This document shows positions 16,656-30,859 of a stretch of DNA of 64,000 nt, one piece after another. Source of the DNA: Balanoglossus misakiensis. Taxonomy: Eukaryota; Hemichordata. How positions within the stretch are numbered: the first letter of the stretch is position 1; each line of letters opens with the position of its first letter. The position numbers and the translations under genes are program-made. The notes beneath the pieces were generated by a model. That model ran no database searches. It saw only the letters and a list, made by a program, of their open reading frames with translations, and was not told where the DNA came from. Location: NCBI GenBank assembly GCA_040954595.2, contig CM082596.2, positions 10,168,001 to 10,232,000 on the forward strand, in the 5' to 3' direction.

Positions 16656-18665
16656 TTTTCAAAAATTTACGAAATTTTGAGATTTTGCAAAGTCGAAAAT
16701 TTGTCATTTTTTGATGATTTTCACCCATGATTTTTCTCAAAAATCGACGAAATTTTGAGATTTTGGAAAGTCGAAAATTTGTCATTTTTTGATGATTTTC
16801 ACCCATGATTTTTTTTCAAAAATTGACGAAATTTTGAGATTTTGCAAAGTCGAAAATTTGTCATTTATTAATGATTTTCACCGATGATTTTTTTTTCAAA
16901 AATAGACAAAATTTTGAGATTTTGCAAAGTCGAAAATTTGTAATTTTTTGATGATTTTCACCCATGTTTTTTTCAAAATTGAACGAACCCATGATTTTTT
17001 TCAAAAATCGACGAAATTTTTAGATTTTGCAAAGTCGAGAATTTGTCATTTTTTGATGATTTTCACCCATGATTTTTTTCAAAAATCGACGAAATTTTGA
17101 GATTTTGCAAAGTCGAAAATTTGTCATTTTTTGATGATTTTCACCCATGATTTTTTTCAAAAATCGACGAAATTTTTAGATTTTGCAAAGTCGAAAATTT
17201 GTAATTTTTTGATGATTTTTACCCATGATTTTTTTTTTCAAAAATCGACGAAATTTTGAGATTTTGCAAAGACGAAAATTTGTAATTTTTTGATGATTTT
17301 CACCCATGACTTTTTTCAAAAATTTACGAAATTTTGAGATTTTGCAAAGTCGAAAATTTGTCATTTTTTGATGATTTTCACCCATGTTTTTTTTTTCAAA
17401 AATCGACGAAATTTTGAGATTTTGCAAATTCGAAAATTTGTAATTTTTTGATGATTTTCACCCATGTTTTTTTTCAAAAATCAACGAACCCATGATTTTT
17501 TTTTCAAAAATGTACGAAATTTTGAGATTTTGCAAAGTCGAAAATTTGTCATTTTTTGATGATTTTCACCCATGATTTTTTTTCAAAAATCGACGAAATT
17601 TTGAGATTTTGCAAAGTCGAAAATTTGTAATTTTTTGATGATTTTCACCCATGTTTTTTTTCAAAATTGAACGAACCCATGATTTTTTTCAAAAATCGAC
17701 GAAATTTTGAGATTTTGCAAAGACGAAAATTTGTAATTTTTTGATGATTTTCACCCATGACTTTTTTTCAAAAATTTACGAAATTTTGAGATTTTGCAAA
17801 GTCGAAAATTTGTCATTTTTTGATGATTTTCACCCATGATTTTTCTCAAAAATCGACGAAATTTTGAGATTTTGGAAAGTCGAAAATTTGTCATTTTTTG
17901 ATGATTTTCACCCATGATTTTTTTTCAAAAATTGACGAAATTTTGAGATTTTGCAAAGTCGAAAATTTGTCATTTATTAATGATTTTCACCGATGATTTT
18001 TTTTTCAAAAATAGACAAAATTTTGAGATTTTGCAAAGTCGAAAATTTGTAATTTTTTGATGATTTTCACCCATGTTTTTTTCAAAATTGAACGAACCCA
18101 TGATTTTTTTCAAAAATCGACGAAATTTTTAGATTTTGCAAAGTCGAGAATTTGTCATTTTTTGATGATTTTCACCCATGATTTTTTTCAAAAATCGACG
18201 AAATTTTGAGATTTTGCAAAGTCGAAAATTTGTCATTTTTTGATGATTTTCACCCATGATTTTTTTCAAAAATCGACGAAATTTTTAGATTTTGCAAAGT
18301 CGAAAATTTGTAATTTTTTGATGATTTTTACCCATGATTTTTTTTTTCAAAAATCGACGAAATTTTGAGATTTTGCAAAGACGAAAATTTGTAATTTTTT
18401 GATGATTTTCACCCATGACTTTTTTCAAAAATTTACGAAATTTTGAGATTTTGCAAAGTCGAAAATTTGTCATTTTTTGATGATTTTCACCCATGTTTTT
18501 TTTTTCAAAAATCGACGAAATTTTGAGATTTTGCAAATTCGAAAATTTGTAATTTTTTGATGATTTTCACCCATGTTTTTTTTCAAAAATCAACGAACCC
18601 ATGATTTTTTTTTCAAAAATGTACGAAATTTTGAGATTTTGCAAAGTCGAAAATTTGTCATTTTT
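16441..18665 (-). repeat. 1109-bp block, two tandem copies
   Basis: Copies at about 16441-17549 and 17550-18665 share markers such as TTTTGGAAAGTCG, CACCGATGATTTT, AAAATAGACAAAA, GTCGAGAATTTG and CATGACTTTTTTC in the same order. The pair recurs at about 19890-22115 inside the 3449-bp duplication. Confidence 0.85.
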
Positions 18666-19889
18666 TGATAATTCCACCCATGATTTTTTTCAAAAATCGA
18701 CAAAATTTTGAGATTTTGCAAAGACGAAAATTTGTCATTTTTTGATGATTTTCACCCATGATTTTTTTCAAAAGTCGACGAAATTTTGAGATTTTGCAAA
18801 GACAAAAATTTTTCATTTTTTGATGATTTTCACCCGTGATTTTTTTCAAAAATCGACAAAATTTTGAGATTTTGCAAAGTCGAAAATTTGACATTTTTTG
18901 ATGATTTTCACCCATGTTTTTTTTCAAAAATCAACGACCCATGATTTTTTTTCAAAAATCGACGAAATTTAGAGATTTTGCAAAGTCGAAAATTTGTCAT
19001 TTCTTAATGATTTTCACCCATGTTTTTTTTTCAAAAATCGACAAAATTTTGAGATTTTGCAAAGTCGAAAATTTGTAATTTTTTGATGATTTTCACCAAT
19101 GTTTTTTTTTAAAAATCAACGAACCCATGATTTTTTTCAAAAATTGACAACATTTTGAGATTTTGCAAAGTCGAAAATTTGTCATTTTTTGATGATTTTC
19201 TACCATGATTTTTTTCAAAAATCGACGAAATTTAGAGATTTTGCAAAGTCGAAAATTTGTCATTTTTTGATGATTTTCACCCATGATTTTTTTTTCAAAA
19301 ACCGACAAAATTTTGAGATTTTGCAAAGTCGAAAATTTGTCATTTTTTGATGATTTTCACCCATGATTTTTTTCAAAAATCGACGAAATTTTGAGATTTT
19401 GCAAAGTCGAAAATTTGTCATTTTTTGATGATTTTCACCCATGATTTTTTTTTCAAAAACCGACAAAATTTTGAGATTATGCAAAGTCGAAAATTTGTCA
19501 TTTTTTGATTATTTTCACCCATGATTTTTTTCAAAAATCGACAAAATTTTTAGATTTTGCAAAGTCGAAAATTTGTCATTTTTTGATGATTTTCACCATG
19601 ATTTTTTTTTTTAAAAATCGACGAAATTTTGAGATTTTGCAAAGTCGAAAATTTGTCATTTTTTGATGATTTTCACCCATGATTTTTTTCAAAAATCGAC
19701 GAAATTTGAGATTTTGCAAAGTCGAAAATTTGTCATTTTTTGATGATTTTCACCCATGATTTTTTTCAAAAATCTACAAAATTTTGAGATTTTGCAAAGT
19801 CGAAAATTTGTCATTTTTTGATGATTTTCACCCATGATTTTTCTCAAAAATCGACGAAATTTTGAGATTTTGCAAAGTCGAAAATTTGT

Positions 19890-22115
19890 CATTTTTTGAT
19901 GATTTTCACCCATGATTTTTTTTCAAAAATCGACGAAATTTTGAGATTTTGCAAAGTCGAAAATTTGTAATTTTTTGATGATTTTCACCCATGTTTTTTT
20001 TCAAAATTGAACGAACCCATGATTTTTTTCAAAAATCGACGAAATTTTGAGATTTTGCAAAGACGAAAATTTGTAATTTTTTGATGATTTTCACCCATGA
20101 CTTTTTTTCAAAAATTTACGAAATTTTGAGATTTTGCAAAGTCGAAAATTTGTCATTTTTTGATGATTTTCACCCATGATTTTTCTCAAAAATCGACGAA
20201 ATTTTGAGATTTTGGAAAGTCGAAAATTTGTCATTTTTTGATGATTTTCACCCATGATTTTTTTTCAAAAATTGACGAAATTTTGAGATTTTGCAAAGTC
20301 GAAAATTTGTCATTTATTAATGATTTTCACCGATGATTTTTTTTTCAAAAATAGACAAAATTTTGAGATTTTGCAAAGTCGAAAATTTGTAATTTTTTGA
20401 TGATTTTCACCCATGTTTTTTTCAAAATTGAACGAACCCATGATTTTTTTCAAAAATCGACGAAATTTTTAGATTTTGCAAAGTCGAGAATTTGTCATTT
20501 TTTGATGATTTTCACCCATGATTTTTTTCAAAAATCGACGAAATTTTGAGATTTTGCAAAGTCGAAAATTTGTCATTTTTTGATGATTTTCACCCATGAT
20601 TTTTTTCAAAAATCGACGAAATTTTTAGATTTTGCAAAGTCGAAAATTTGTAATTTTTTGATGATTTTTACCCATGATTTTTTTTTTCAAAAATCGACGA
20701 AATTTTGAGATTTTGCAAAGACGAAAATTTGTTATTTTTTGATGATTTTCACCCATGACTTTTTTCAAAAATTTACGAAATTTTGAGATTTTGCAAAGTC
20801 GAAAATTTGTCATTTTTTGATGATTTTCACCCATGTTTTTTTTTTCAAAAATCGACGAAATTTTGAGATTTTGCAAATTCGAAAATTTGTAATTTTTTGA
20901 TGATTTTCACCCATGTTTTTTTTCAAAAATCAACGAACCCATGATTTTTTTTTCAAAAATGTACGAAATTTTGAGATTTTGCAAAGTCGAAAATTTGTCA
21001 TTTTTTGATGATTTTCACCCATGATTTTTTTTCAAAAATCGACGAAATTTTGAGATTTTGCAAAGTCGAAAATTTGTAATTTTTTGATGATTTTCACCCA
21101 TGTTTTTTTTCAAAATTGAACGAACCCATGATTTTTTTCAAAAATCGACGAAATTTTGAGATTTTGCAAAGACGAAAATTTGTAATTTTTTGATGATTTT
21201 CACCCATGACTTTTTTTCAAAAATTTACGAAATTTTGAGATTTTGCAAAGTCGAAAATTTGTCATTTTTTGATGATTTTCACCCATGATTTTTCTCAAAA
21301 ATCGACGAAATTTTGAGATTTTGGAAAGTCGAAAATTTGTCATTTTTTGATGATTTTCACCCATGATTTTTTTTCAAAAATTGACGAAATTTTGAGATTT
21401 TGCAAAGTCGAAAATTTGTCATTTATTAATGATTTTCACCGATGATTTTTTTTTCAAAAATAGACAAAATTTTGAGATTTTGCAAAGTCGAAAATTTGTA
21501 ATTTTTTGATGATTTTCACCCATGTTTTTTTCAAAATTGAACGAACCCATGATTTTTTTCAAAAATCGACGAAATTTTTAGATTTTGCAAAGTCGAGAAT
21601 TTGTCATTTTTTGATGATTTTCACCCATGATTTTTTTCAAAAATCGACGAAATTTTGAGATTTTGCAAAGTCGAAAATTTGTCATTTTTTGATGATTTTC
21701 ACCCATGATTTTTTTCAAAAATCGACGAAATTTTTAGATTTTGCAAAGTCGAAAATTTGTAATTTTTTGATGATTTTTACCCATGATTTTTTTTTTCAAA
21801 AATCGACGAAATTTTGAGATTTTGCAAAGACGAAAATTTGTAATTTTTTGATGATTTTCACCCATGACTTTTTTCAAAAATTTACGAAATTTTGAGATTT
21901 TGCAAAGTCGAAAATTTGTCATTTTTTGATGATTTTCACCCATGTTTTTTTTTTCAAAAATCGACGAAATTTTGAGATTTTGCAAATTCGAAAATTTGTA
22001 ATTTTTTGATGATTTTCACCCATGTTTTTTTTCAAAAATCAACGAACCCATGATTTTTTTTTCAAAAATGTACGAAATTTTGAGATTTTGCAAAGTCGAA
22101 AATTTGTCATTTTTT
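19890..22115 (-). repeat. 1109-bp block, second tandem pair
   Basis: Same marker order as 16441-18665, copied with the 3449-bp block. One visible difference is GTTATTTTTTG near 20731 where the other copies have GTAATTTTTTG. Confidence 0.8.
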
Positions 22116-25100
22116 GATAATTCCACCCATGATTTTTTTCAAAAATCGACAAAATTTTGAGATTTTGCAAAGACGAAAATTTGTCATTTTTTGATGATTT
22201 TCACCCATGATTTTTTTCAAAAGTCGACGAAATTTTGAGATTTTGCAAAGACAAAAATTTTTCATTTTTTGATGATTTTCACCCGTGATTTTTTTCAAAA
22301 ATCGACAAAATTTTGAGATTTTGCAAAGTCGAAAATTTGACATTTTTTGATGATTTTCACCCATGTTTTTTTTCAAAAATCAACGACCCATGATTTTTTT
22401 TCAAAAATCGACGAAATTTAGAGATTTTGCAAAGTCGAAAATTTGTCATTTTTTGATGATTTTCACCAATGTTTTTTTTTAAAAATCAACGAACCCATGA
22501 TTTTTTTCAAAAATTGACAACATTTTGAGATTTTGCAAAGTCGAAAATTTGTCATTTTTTGATGATTTTCTACCATGATTTTTTTCAAAAATCGACGAAA
22601 TTTAGAGATTTTGCAAAGTCGAAAATTTGTCATTTTTTGATGATTTTCACCCATGATTTTTTTTTCAAAAACCGACAAAATTTTGAGATTTTGCAAAGTC
22701 GAAAATTTGTCATTTTTTGATTATTTTCACCCATGATTTTTTTCAAAAATCGACAAAATTTTTAGATTTTGCAAAGTCGAAAATTTGTCATTTTTTGATG
22801 ATTTTCACCATGATTTTTTTTTAAAAAATCGACGAAATTTTGAGATTTTGCAAAGTCGAAAATTTGTCATTTTTTGATGATTTTCACCCATGATTTTTTT
22901 CAAAAATCGACGAAATTTGAGATTTTGCAAAGTCGAAAATTTGTCATTTTTTGATGATTTTCACCCATGTTTTTTTTCAAAAATCAACGAACCCATGATT
23001 TTTTTTTCAAAAATCGACTAAATTTTGGAATTTTGCAAAGACGAAAATTTGTCATTTTTTGATGATTTTCACCCATGATTTTTCTCAAAAATCGACGAAA
23101 TTTTGAGATTTTGCAAAGTCGAAAATTTGTCATTTTTTGATGATTTTCACCCATGATTTTTTTTTCAAAAACCGACAAAATTTTGAGATTTTGCAAAGTC
23201 GAAAGTTTGTCATTTTTTGATTATTTTCACCCATGATTTTATTCAAAAATCGACAAAATTTTTAGATTTTGCAAAGTCGAAAATTTGTCATTTTTTGATG
23301 ATTTTCACCCATGATTTTTTTCAAAAATCGACGAAATTTGAGATTTTGCAAATTCGAAAATTTGTAATTTTTTGTTGATTTTCACCCTTTTTTTTCAAAA
23401 ATCAACGAACCCATGATTTTTTTTCAAAAATCGACAAAATTTTGAGATTTTGCAAAGCCGAAAATTTGTCATTTTTTGATGATTTTCACCCATGATTTTT
23501 CTCAAAAATCGACGAAATTTTGAGATTTTGCAAAGTCGAAAATTTTTCATTTTTTGATGATTTTCACCCATGATTTTTTTCAAAAATCTACGAAATTTTG
23601 AGATTTTGCAAAGACGAAAATTTGTCATTTTTTGATGATTTTCACCCATGATTTTTTTCAAAAATCTGCGAAATTTTGAGATTTTGCAAAGTCGAAAATT
23701 TGTCATTTATTAATGATTTTCACCCATGATTTTTTTCAAAAATCGACGAAATTTGAGATTTTGCAAATTCGAAAATTTGTAATTTTTTGATGATTTTCAC
23801 CCTTTTTTTCAAAAGCCGAAAATTTGTCATTTTTTGATGATTTTCACCCATGATTTTTCTCAAAAATCGACGAAATTTTGAGATTTTGCAAAGTCGAAAA
23901 TTTGTCATTTTTTGATGATTTTCACCCATGATTTTTTTCAAAAATCTACGAAATTTTGAGATTTTGCAAAGTCGAAAATTTGTCATTTTTTGATGATTTT
24001 CACCCATGATTTTTTTCAAAAATCTGCGAAATTTTGAGATTTTGCAAAGTCGAAAATTTGTCATTTATTAATGATTTTCACCCATGATTTTTTTTCAAAA
24101 ATCGACAAAATTTTGAGATTTTGCAAAGTCGAAAATTTGTAATTTTTTGATGATTTTCACCCATGTTTTTTTTCAAAAATCAACGAACCCATGATTTTTT
24201 TCAAAAATCGACAACATTTTGAGATTTTGCAAAGTCGAAAATTTGTCATTTTTTGATGATTTTCACCCATGATTTTTCTCAAAAATCGACGAAATTTTGA
24301 GATTTTGCAAAGTCGAAAATTTTTCATTTTTTGATGATTTTCAGCCATGATTCTTTTCAAAAATCTACGAAATGTTGAGATTTTGCAAAGTCGAAAATTT
24401 GTCATTTTTTGATGATTTTTTGATGATTTTCATCCATGATTTTTTTTCAAAAATCTGCGAAATTTTGAGATTTTGCAAAGTCGAAAATTTGTCATTTTTT
24501 GATGATTTTCACCCATGATTTTTTTTCAAAAAATCGACGAAATTTTGAGATTTTGCAAAGTCGAAAATTTTTCATTTTTTGATTATTTTCACCCATGATT
24601 TTTTTTTTCAAAAAATCGACACAATTTTGAGATTTTGCAAAGTCGAAAATTTGTAATTTTTTGATGATTTTCACCCATGTTTTTTTTCAAAATTGAACGA
24701 ACCCATGATTTTTTTCAAAAATCGACGAAATTTTGAGATTTTGCAAAGTCGAAAATTTGTCATTTTTTGATGATTTTCACCCATGATTTTTTTCAAAAAT
24801 CGACAAAATTTTTAGATTTTGCAAAGTCGAAAATTTGTCATTTTTTGATTATTTTCACCCATGATTTTTTTCAAAAATCGACAAAATTTTTAGATTTTGC
24901 AAAGTCGAAAATTTGTCATTTTTTGATGATTTTCACCATGATTTTTTTTTAAAAATCGACGAAATTTTGAGATTTTGCAAAGACGAAAATTTGTCATTTT
25001 TTGATGATTTTCACCCATGTTTTTTTTCAAAAATCAACGAACCCATGATTTTTTTTCAAAAAAGGACAAAATTTTGAGATTTTGCAAAGTCGAAAATTTG

Positions 25101-28100
25101 TCATTTTTTGATGATTTTCACCCATGATTTTTCTCAAAAATCGACGAAATTTTGAGATTTTGCAAAGTCGAAAATTTGTCATTTTTTGATTATTTTCATC
25201 CATGATTTTTTTCAAAAATCGACGAAATTTTTAGATTTTGCAAAGTCGAAAATTTGTCATTTTTTGATGATTTTCACCATGATTTTTTTTTTAAAAATCG
25301 ACGAAATTTTGAGATTTTGCAAAGACGAAAATTTGTCATTTTTTGATGATTTTCACCCATGATTTTTTTTCAAAAATGTACGAAATTTTGAGATTTTGCA
25401 AAGACAAAATTTTTTCATTTTTTGATGATTTTCACCCGTGATTTTTTTTCAAAAATAGACAAAATTTTGAGATTTTGCAAAGTCGAAAATTTGACATTTT
25501 TTGATGATTTTCACCCATGTTTTTTTCAAAAATCAACGAACCCATGATTTTTTTTCAAAAATCGACGAAATTTAGAGATTTTGCAAAGTCGAAAATTTGT
25601 CATTTCTTAATGATTTTCACCCGTTTTTTTTTCAAAAATCGACAAAATTTTGAGATTTTGCAAAGACGAAAATTTGTCATTTTTTGATGATTTTCACCCA
25701 TGATTTTTTTCAAAAATCTACGATATTTTGAGATTTTGCAAAGCCGAAAATTTGTCATTTTTTGATGATTTTCACCCATGATTTTTTTCAAAAATCTGCG
25801 AAATTTTGAGATTTTGCAAAGTCCAAAATTTGTCATATATTAATGATTTTCACCCATGATTTTTTTCAAAAATCGACGAAATTTGAGATTTTGCAAATTC
25901 GAAAATTCATGATTTTTTTCAAAAATCGACGAAATTTTGAGATTTTGCAAAGTCGAAAATTTGTCATTTTTTGATGATTTTCACCCATGATTTTTTTCAA
26001 AAATCGACGAAATTTGAGATTTTGCAAAGTCAAAAATTTGTCATTTTTTGATGATTTTCACCCATGATTTTTTTCAAAAATCGACGAAATTTTGAGATTT
26101 TGCAAAGTCGAAAATGTGTCATTTTTTGATGATTTTCACCCATGATTTTTTTCAAAAATCGACGAAATTTGAGATTTTGCAAAGTCGAAAATTTGTCATT
26201 TTTTGATGATTTTTACCCATGATTTTTTTTTCAAAAATCGACCAAATTTTGAGATTTTGCAAAGCCGAAAATTTGTCATTTTTTGATGATTTTCACCCAT
26301 GATTTTTCTCAAAAATCGACGAAATTTTGAGATTTTGCAAAGTCGAAAATTTTTCATTTTTTGATGATTTTCACCCATGATTTTTCTCAAAAATTGACGA
26401 AATTTTGAGATTTTGCAAAGTCGAAAATTTGTCATTTTTTGATGATTTTCACCCATGTTTTTTTCAAAATTGAACGAACCCATGATTTTTTTCAAAAATC
26501 GACAAAATTTTGAGATTTTGCAAAGACGAAAATTTGTCATTTTTTGATGATTTTCACCCATGATTTTTTTCAAAAGTCGACGAAATTTTGAGATTTTGCA
26601 AAGTCGAAAATTTGTCATTTTTTGATGATTTTCACCCATGATTTTTTTCAAAAATCTACGAAATTTTGAGATTTTGCAAAGTCGAAAATTTGTCATTTTT
26701 TGATGATTTTCACCCATGATTTTTTTCAAAAATCGGCGAAATTTTGAGATTTTGCAAAGTCGAAAATTTGTCATTTATTAATGATTTTCACCCATGATTT
26801 TTTTCAAAAATCGACGAAATTTGAGATTTTGCAAATTCGAAAATTTGTAATTTTTTAATGATTTTCACCCTTTTTTTTCAAAAATCAACGAACCCATGAT
26901 TTTTTTTAAAAATCGACAAAATTTTGAGATTTTGCAAAGCCGAAAATTTGTCATTTTTTGATGATTTTCACCCATGATTTTTTTCAAAAATCGACGAAAT
27001 TTTGAGATTTTGCAAAGTCGAAAATTTGTCATTTTTTGATGATTTTCACCCATGATTTTTTTTTCAAAAACCGACAAAATTTTGAGATTATGCAAAGTCG
27101 AAAATTTGTCATTTTTTGATTATTTTCACCCATGATTTTTTTCAAAAATCGACAAAATTTTGAGATTTTGCAAAGTCGAAAATTTGTCATTTTTTGATGA
27201 TTTTCACCCATGATTTTTTTCAAAAATCGACGAAATTTTGAGATTTTGCAAAAATCGACAACATTTTGAGATTTTGCAAAGTCGAAAATTTGTCATTTTT
27301 TGATGATTTTCACCCATGATTTTTCTCAAAAATCGACGAAATTTTGAGATTTTGCAAAGTCGAAAATTTTTCATTTTTTGATGATTTTCAGCCATGATTC
27401 TTTTCAAAAATCTACGAAATGTTGAGATTTTGCAAAGTCGAAAATTTGTCATTTTTTGATGATTTTCACCATTATTTTTTTCAAAAATCGACAAACTTTT
27501 TAGATTTTGCAAAGTCGAAAATTTGTCATTTTTTGATGATTTTCACCCATGATTTTTCTCAAAAATCGACGAAATTTTGAGATTTTTCAAAGTCGAAAAT
27601 TTGTCATTTTTTGATGATTTTCACCCCATGATTTTTTTCAAAAATCGACGAAATTTGAGATTTTGCAAATTCGAAAATTTGTAATTTTTTGTTGATTTTC
27701 ACCCTTTTTTTTCAAAAATCAACGAACCCATGATTTTTTTTCAAAAATCGACAAAATTTAGAGATTTTGCAAAGTCGAAAATTTGTCATTTTTTGATGAT
27801 TTTCAACCATGATTTCTTTTTTCAAAAACCGACAAAATTTTGAGATTTTGCAAAGTCGAAAATTTGTCATTTTTTGATTATTTTCACCCATGATTTTTTT
27901 CAAAAATCGACAAAATTTTTAGATTTTGCAAAGTCGAAAATTTGTCATTTTTTGATGATTTTCACCATGATTTTTTTTTAAAAATCGACGAAATTTTGAG
28001 ATTTTGCAAAGACGAAAATTTGTCATTTTTTGATGATTTTCACCAATTTTTTTTTTTAAAAATCAACGAAACCATGATTTTTTTCAAAAATTGACAACAT

Positions 28101-30859
28101 TTTGAGATTTTGCAAAGTCGAAAATTTGTCATTTTTTGATGATTTTCACCCATGATTTTTTTCAAAAATCGACGAAATTTTGAGATTTTGCAAAGACGAA
28201 AATTTGTCATTTTTTGATGATTTTCACCCGTGATTTTTTTCAAAAATCGACAAAAGTTTGAGATTTTGTAAAGTCGAAAATTTGTAATTTTTTGATGATT
28301 TTCACCCGTTTTATTTCAAAAATCAACGAACCCATGATTTTTTTCAAAAATCGACGAAATTTTGGGATTTTGCAAAGACGAAAATTTGTCATTTTTTGAT
28401 GATTTTCACCCATGATTTTTCTCAAAAATCGACGAAATTTTGAGATTTTGGAAAGTCGAAAATTTGTCATTTTTTGATGATTTTCACCCATGATTTTTTT
28501 TCAAAAATTGACGTAATTTTGAGATTTTGCAAAGTCGAAAATTTGTCATTTATTAATGATTTTCACCCATGATTTTTTTTTCAAAAGTAGACAAAATTTT
28601 GAGATTTTGCAAAGTCGAAAATTTGTAATTTTTTGATGATTTTCACCCATGTTTTTTTCAAAATTGAACGAACCCATGATTTTTTTCAAAAATCGACGAA
28701 ATTTTGAGATTTTGCAAAGTCGAAAATTTGTCATTTTTTGATGATTTTCACCCAAGACTTTTTTTCAAAAATTTACGAAATTTTGAGATTTTGCAAAGTC
28801 GAAAATTTGTCATTTTTTGATGATTTTCACCCATGTTTTTTTTTTCAAAAATCGACGAAATTTTGAGATTTTGCAAATTCGAAAATTTGTAATTTTTTGA
28901 TGATTTTCACCCATGTTTTTTTTCAAAAATCGACAAAATTTTTAGATTTTGCAAAGTCGAAAATTTGTCATTTTTTGATGATTTTCACCCATGATTTTTT
29001 TCAAAAATCGACCAAATTTTTAGATTTTGCAAAGTCGAAAATTTGTCATTTTTTGATGATTTTCACCCATGATTTTTTTCAAAAATCGACAAAATTTTTA
29101 GATTTTGCAAAGTCGAAAATTTGTCATTTTTTGATGATTTTCACCCATGATTTTTTTCAAAAATCGACCAAATTTTTAGATTTTGCAAAGTCGAAAATTT
29201 GTCATTTTTTGATGATTTTCACCATGATTTTTTTTTAAAAATCGACGAAATTTTGAGATTTTGCAAAGACGAAAATTTGTCATTTTTTGATGATTTTCAC
29301 CCATGTTTTTTTTCAAAAATCAACGAACCCATGATTTTTTTTCAAAAAAGGACAAAATTTTGAGATTTTGCAAAGTCGAAAATTTGTCATTTTTTGATGA
29401 TTTTCACCCATGATTTTTCTCAAAAATCGACGAAATTTTGAGATTTTGGAAAGTCGAAAATTTTTCATTTTTTGATGATTTTCACCCATGATTTTTTTTC
29501 AAAAATTGACGAAATTTTGAGATTTTGCAAAGTCGAAAATTTGTCATTTATTAATGATTTTCACCCATGATTTTTTTTTCAAAAATAGACAAAATTTTGA
29601 GATTTTGCAAAGTCGAAAATTTGTAATTTTTTGATGATTTTCACCCATGTTTTTTTCAAAATTGAACGAACCCATGATTTTTTTCAAAAATCGACGAAAT
29701 TTTTAGATTTTGCAAAGTCGAAAATTTGTCATTTTTTGATGATTTTCACCCAAGACTTTTTTTCAAAAATTTACGAAATTTTTTAGATTTTGCAAAGTCG
29801 AAAATTTGTCATTTTTTGATGATTTTCACCCATGTTTTTTTTTTCAAAAATCGACGAAATTTTGAGATTTTGCAAATTCGAAAATTTGTAATTTTTTGAT
29901 GATTTTCACCCGTTTTTTTTCAAAAATCAACGAACCCATGATTTTTTTTCAAAAGAGGACAACATTTTGAGATTTTGCAAAGTCGAAAATTTGTCATTTT
30001 TTGATGATTTTCACCCATGATTTTTTTCAAAAATCGACGAAATTTTGAGATTTTGCAAAGTCGAAAATTTGTCATTTTTTGATGATTTTCACCCATGATT
30101 TTTTTTCAAAAATCGACGAAATTTTGAGATTTTGCAAAGTCGAAAATTTGTCATTTATTAATGATTTTCACCCATGATTTTTTTTCAAAAATCGACAAAA
30201 TTTTGAGATTTTGCAAAGTCGAAAATTTGTAATTTTTTGATGATTTTCACCCATGTTTTTTTTCAAAATTGAACGAACCCATGATTTTTTTCAAAAATCG
30301 ACGAAATTTTGAGATTTTGCAAAGTCGAAAATTTGTCATTTTTTGATGATTTTCACACATGATTTTTTTCAAAAATCGACAAAATTTTTAGATTTTGCAA
30401 AGTCGAAAATTTGTCATTTTTTGATGATTTTCACCCATGATTTTTTTCAAAAATCGACAAAATTTTTAGATTTTGCAAAGTCGAAAATTTGTCATTTTTT
30501 GATGATTTTCACCATGATTTTTTTTTAAAAATCGACGAAATTTTGAGATTTTGCAAAGACGAAAATTTGTCATTTTTTGATGATTTTCACCCATGTTTTT
30601 TTTCAAAAATCAACGAACCCATGATTTTTTTTCAAAAAAGGACAAAATTTTGAGATTTTGCAAAGTCGAAAATTTGTCATTTTTTGATGATTTTCACCAT
30701 GATTTTTTTTTAAAAATCGACGAAATTTTGAGATTTTGCAAAGACGAAAATTTGTCATTTTTTGATGATTTTCACCCATGTTTTTTTTCAAAAATCAACG
30801 AACCCATGATTTTTTTTCAAAAAAGGACAAAATTTTGAGATTTTGCAAAGTCGAAAATT

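Larger units (their letters stand above)
15880..22700 (-). repeat. 3449-bp block duplicated in tandem
   Basis: Sequence from about 15880 recurs 3449 bp later, including both inner 1109-bp blocks and the unit with GATAATTCCACCC (18666 and 22115). Near 22460 the second copy is 79 bp shorter, a loss of one repeat unit, after which the offset is 3370. This is a duplication that already contained a duplication. Confidence 0.85.
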
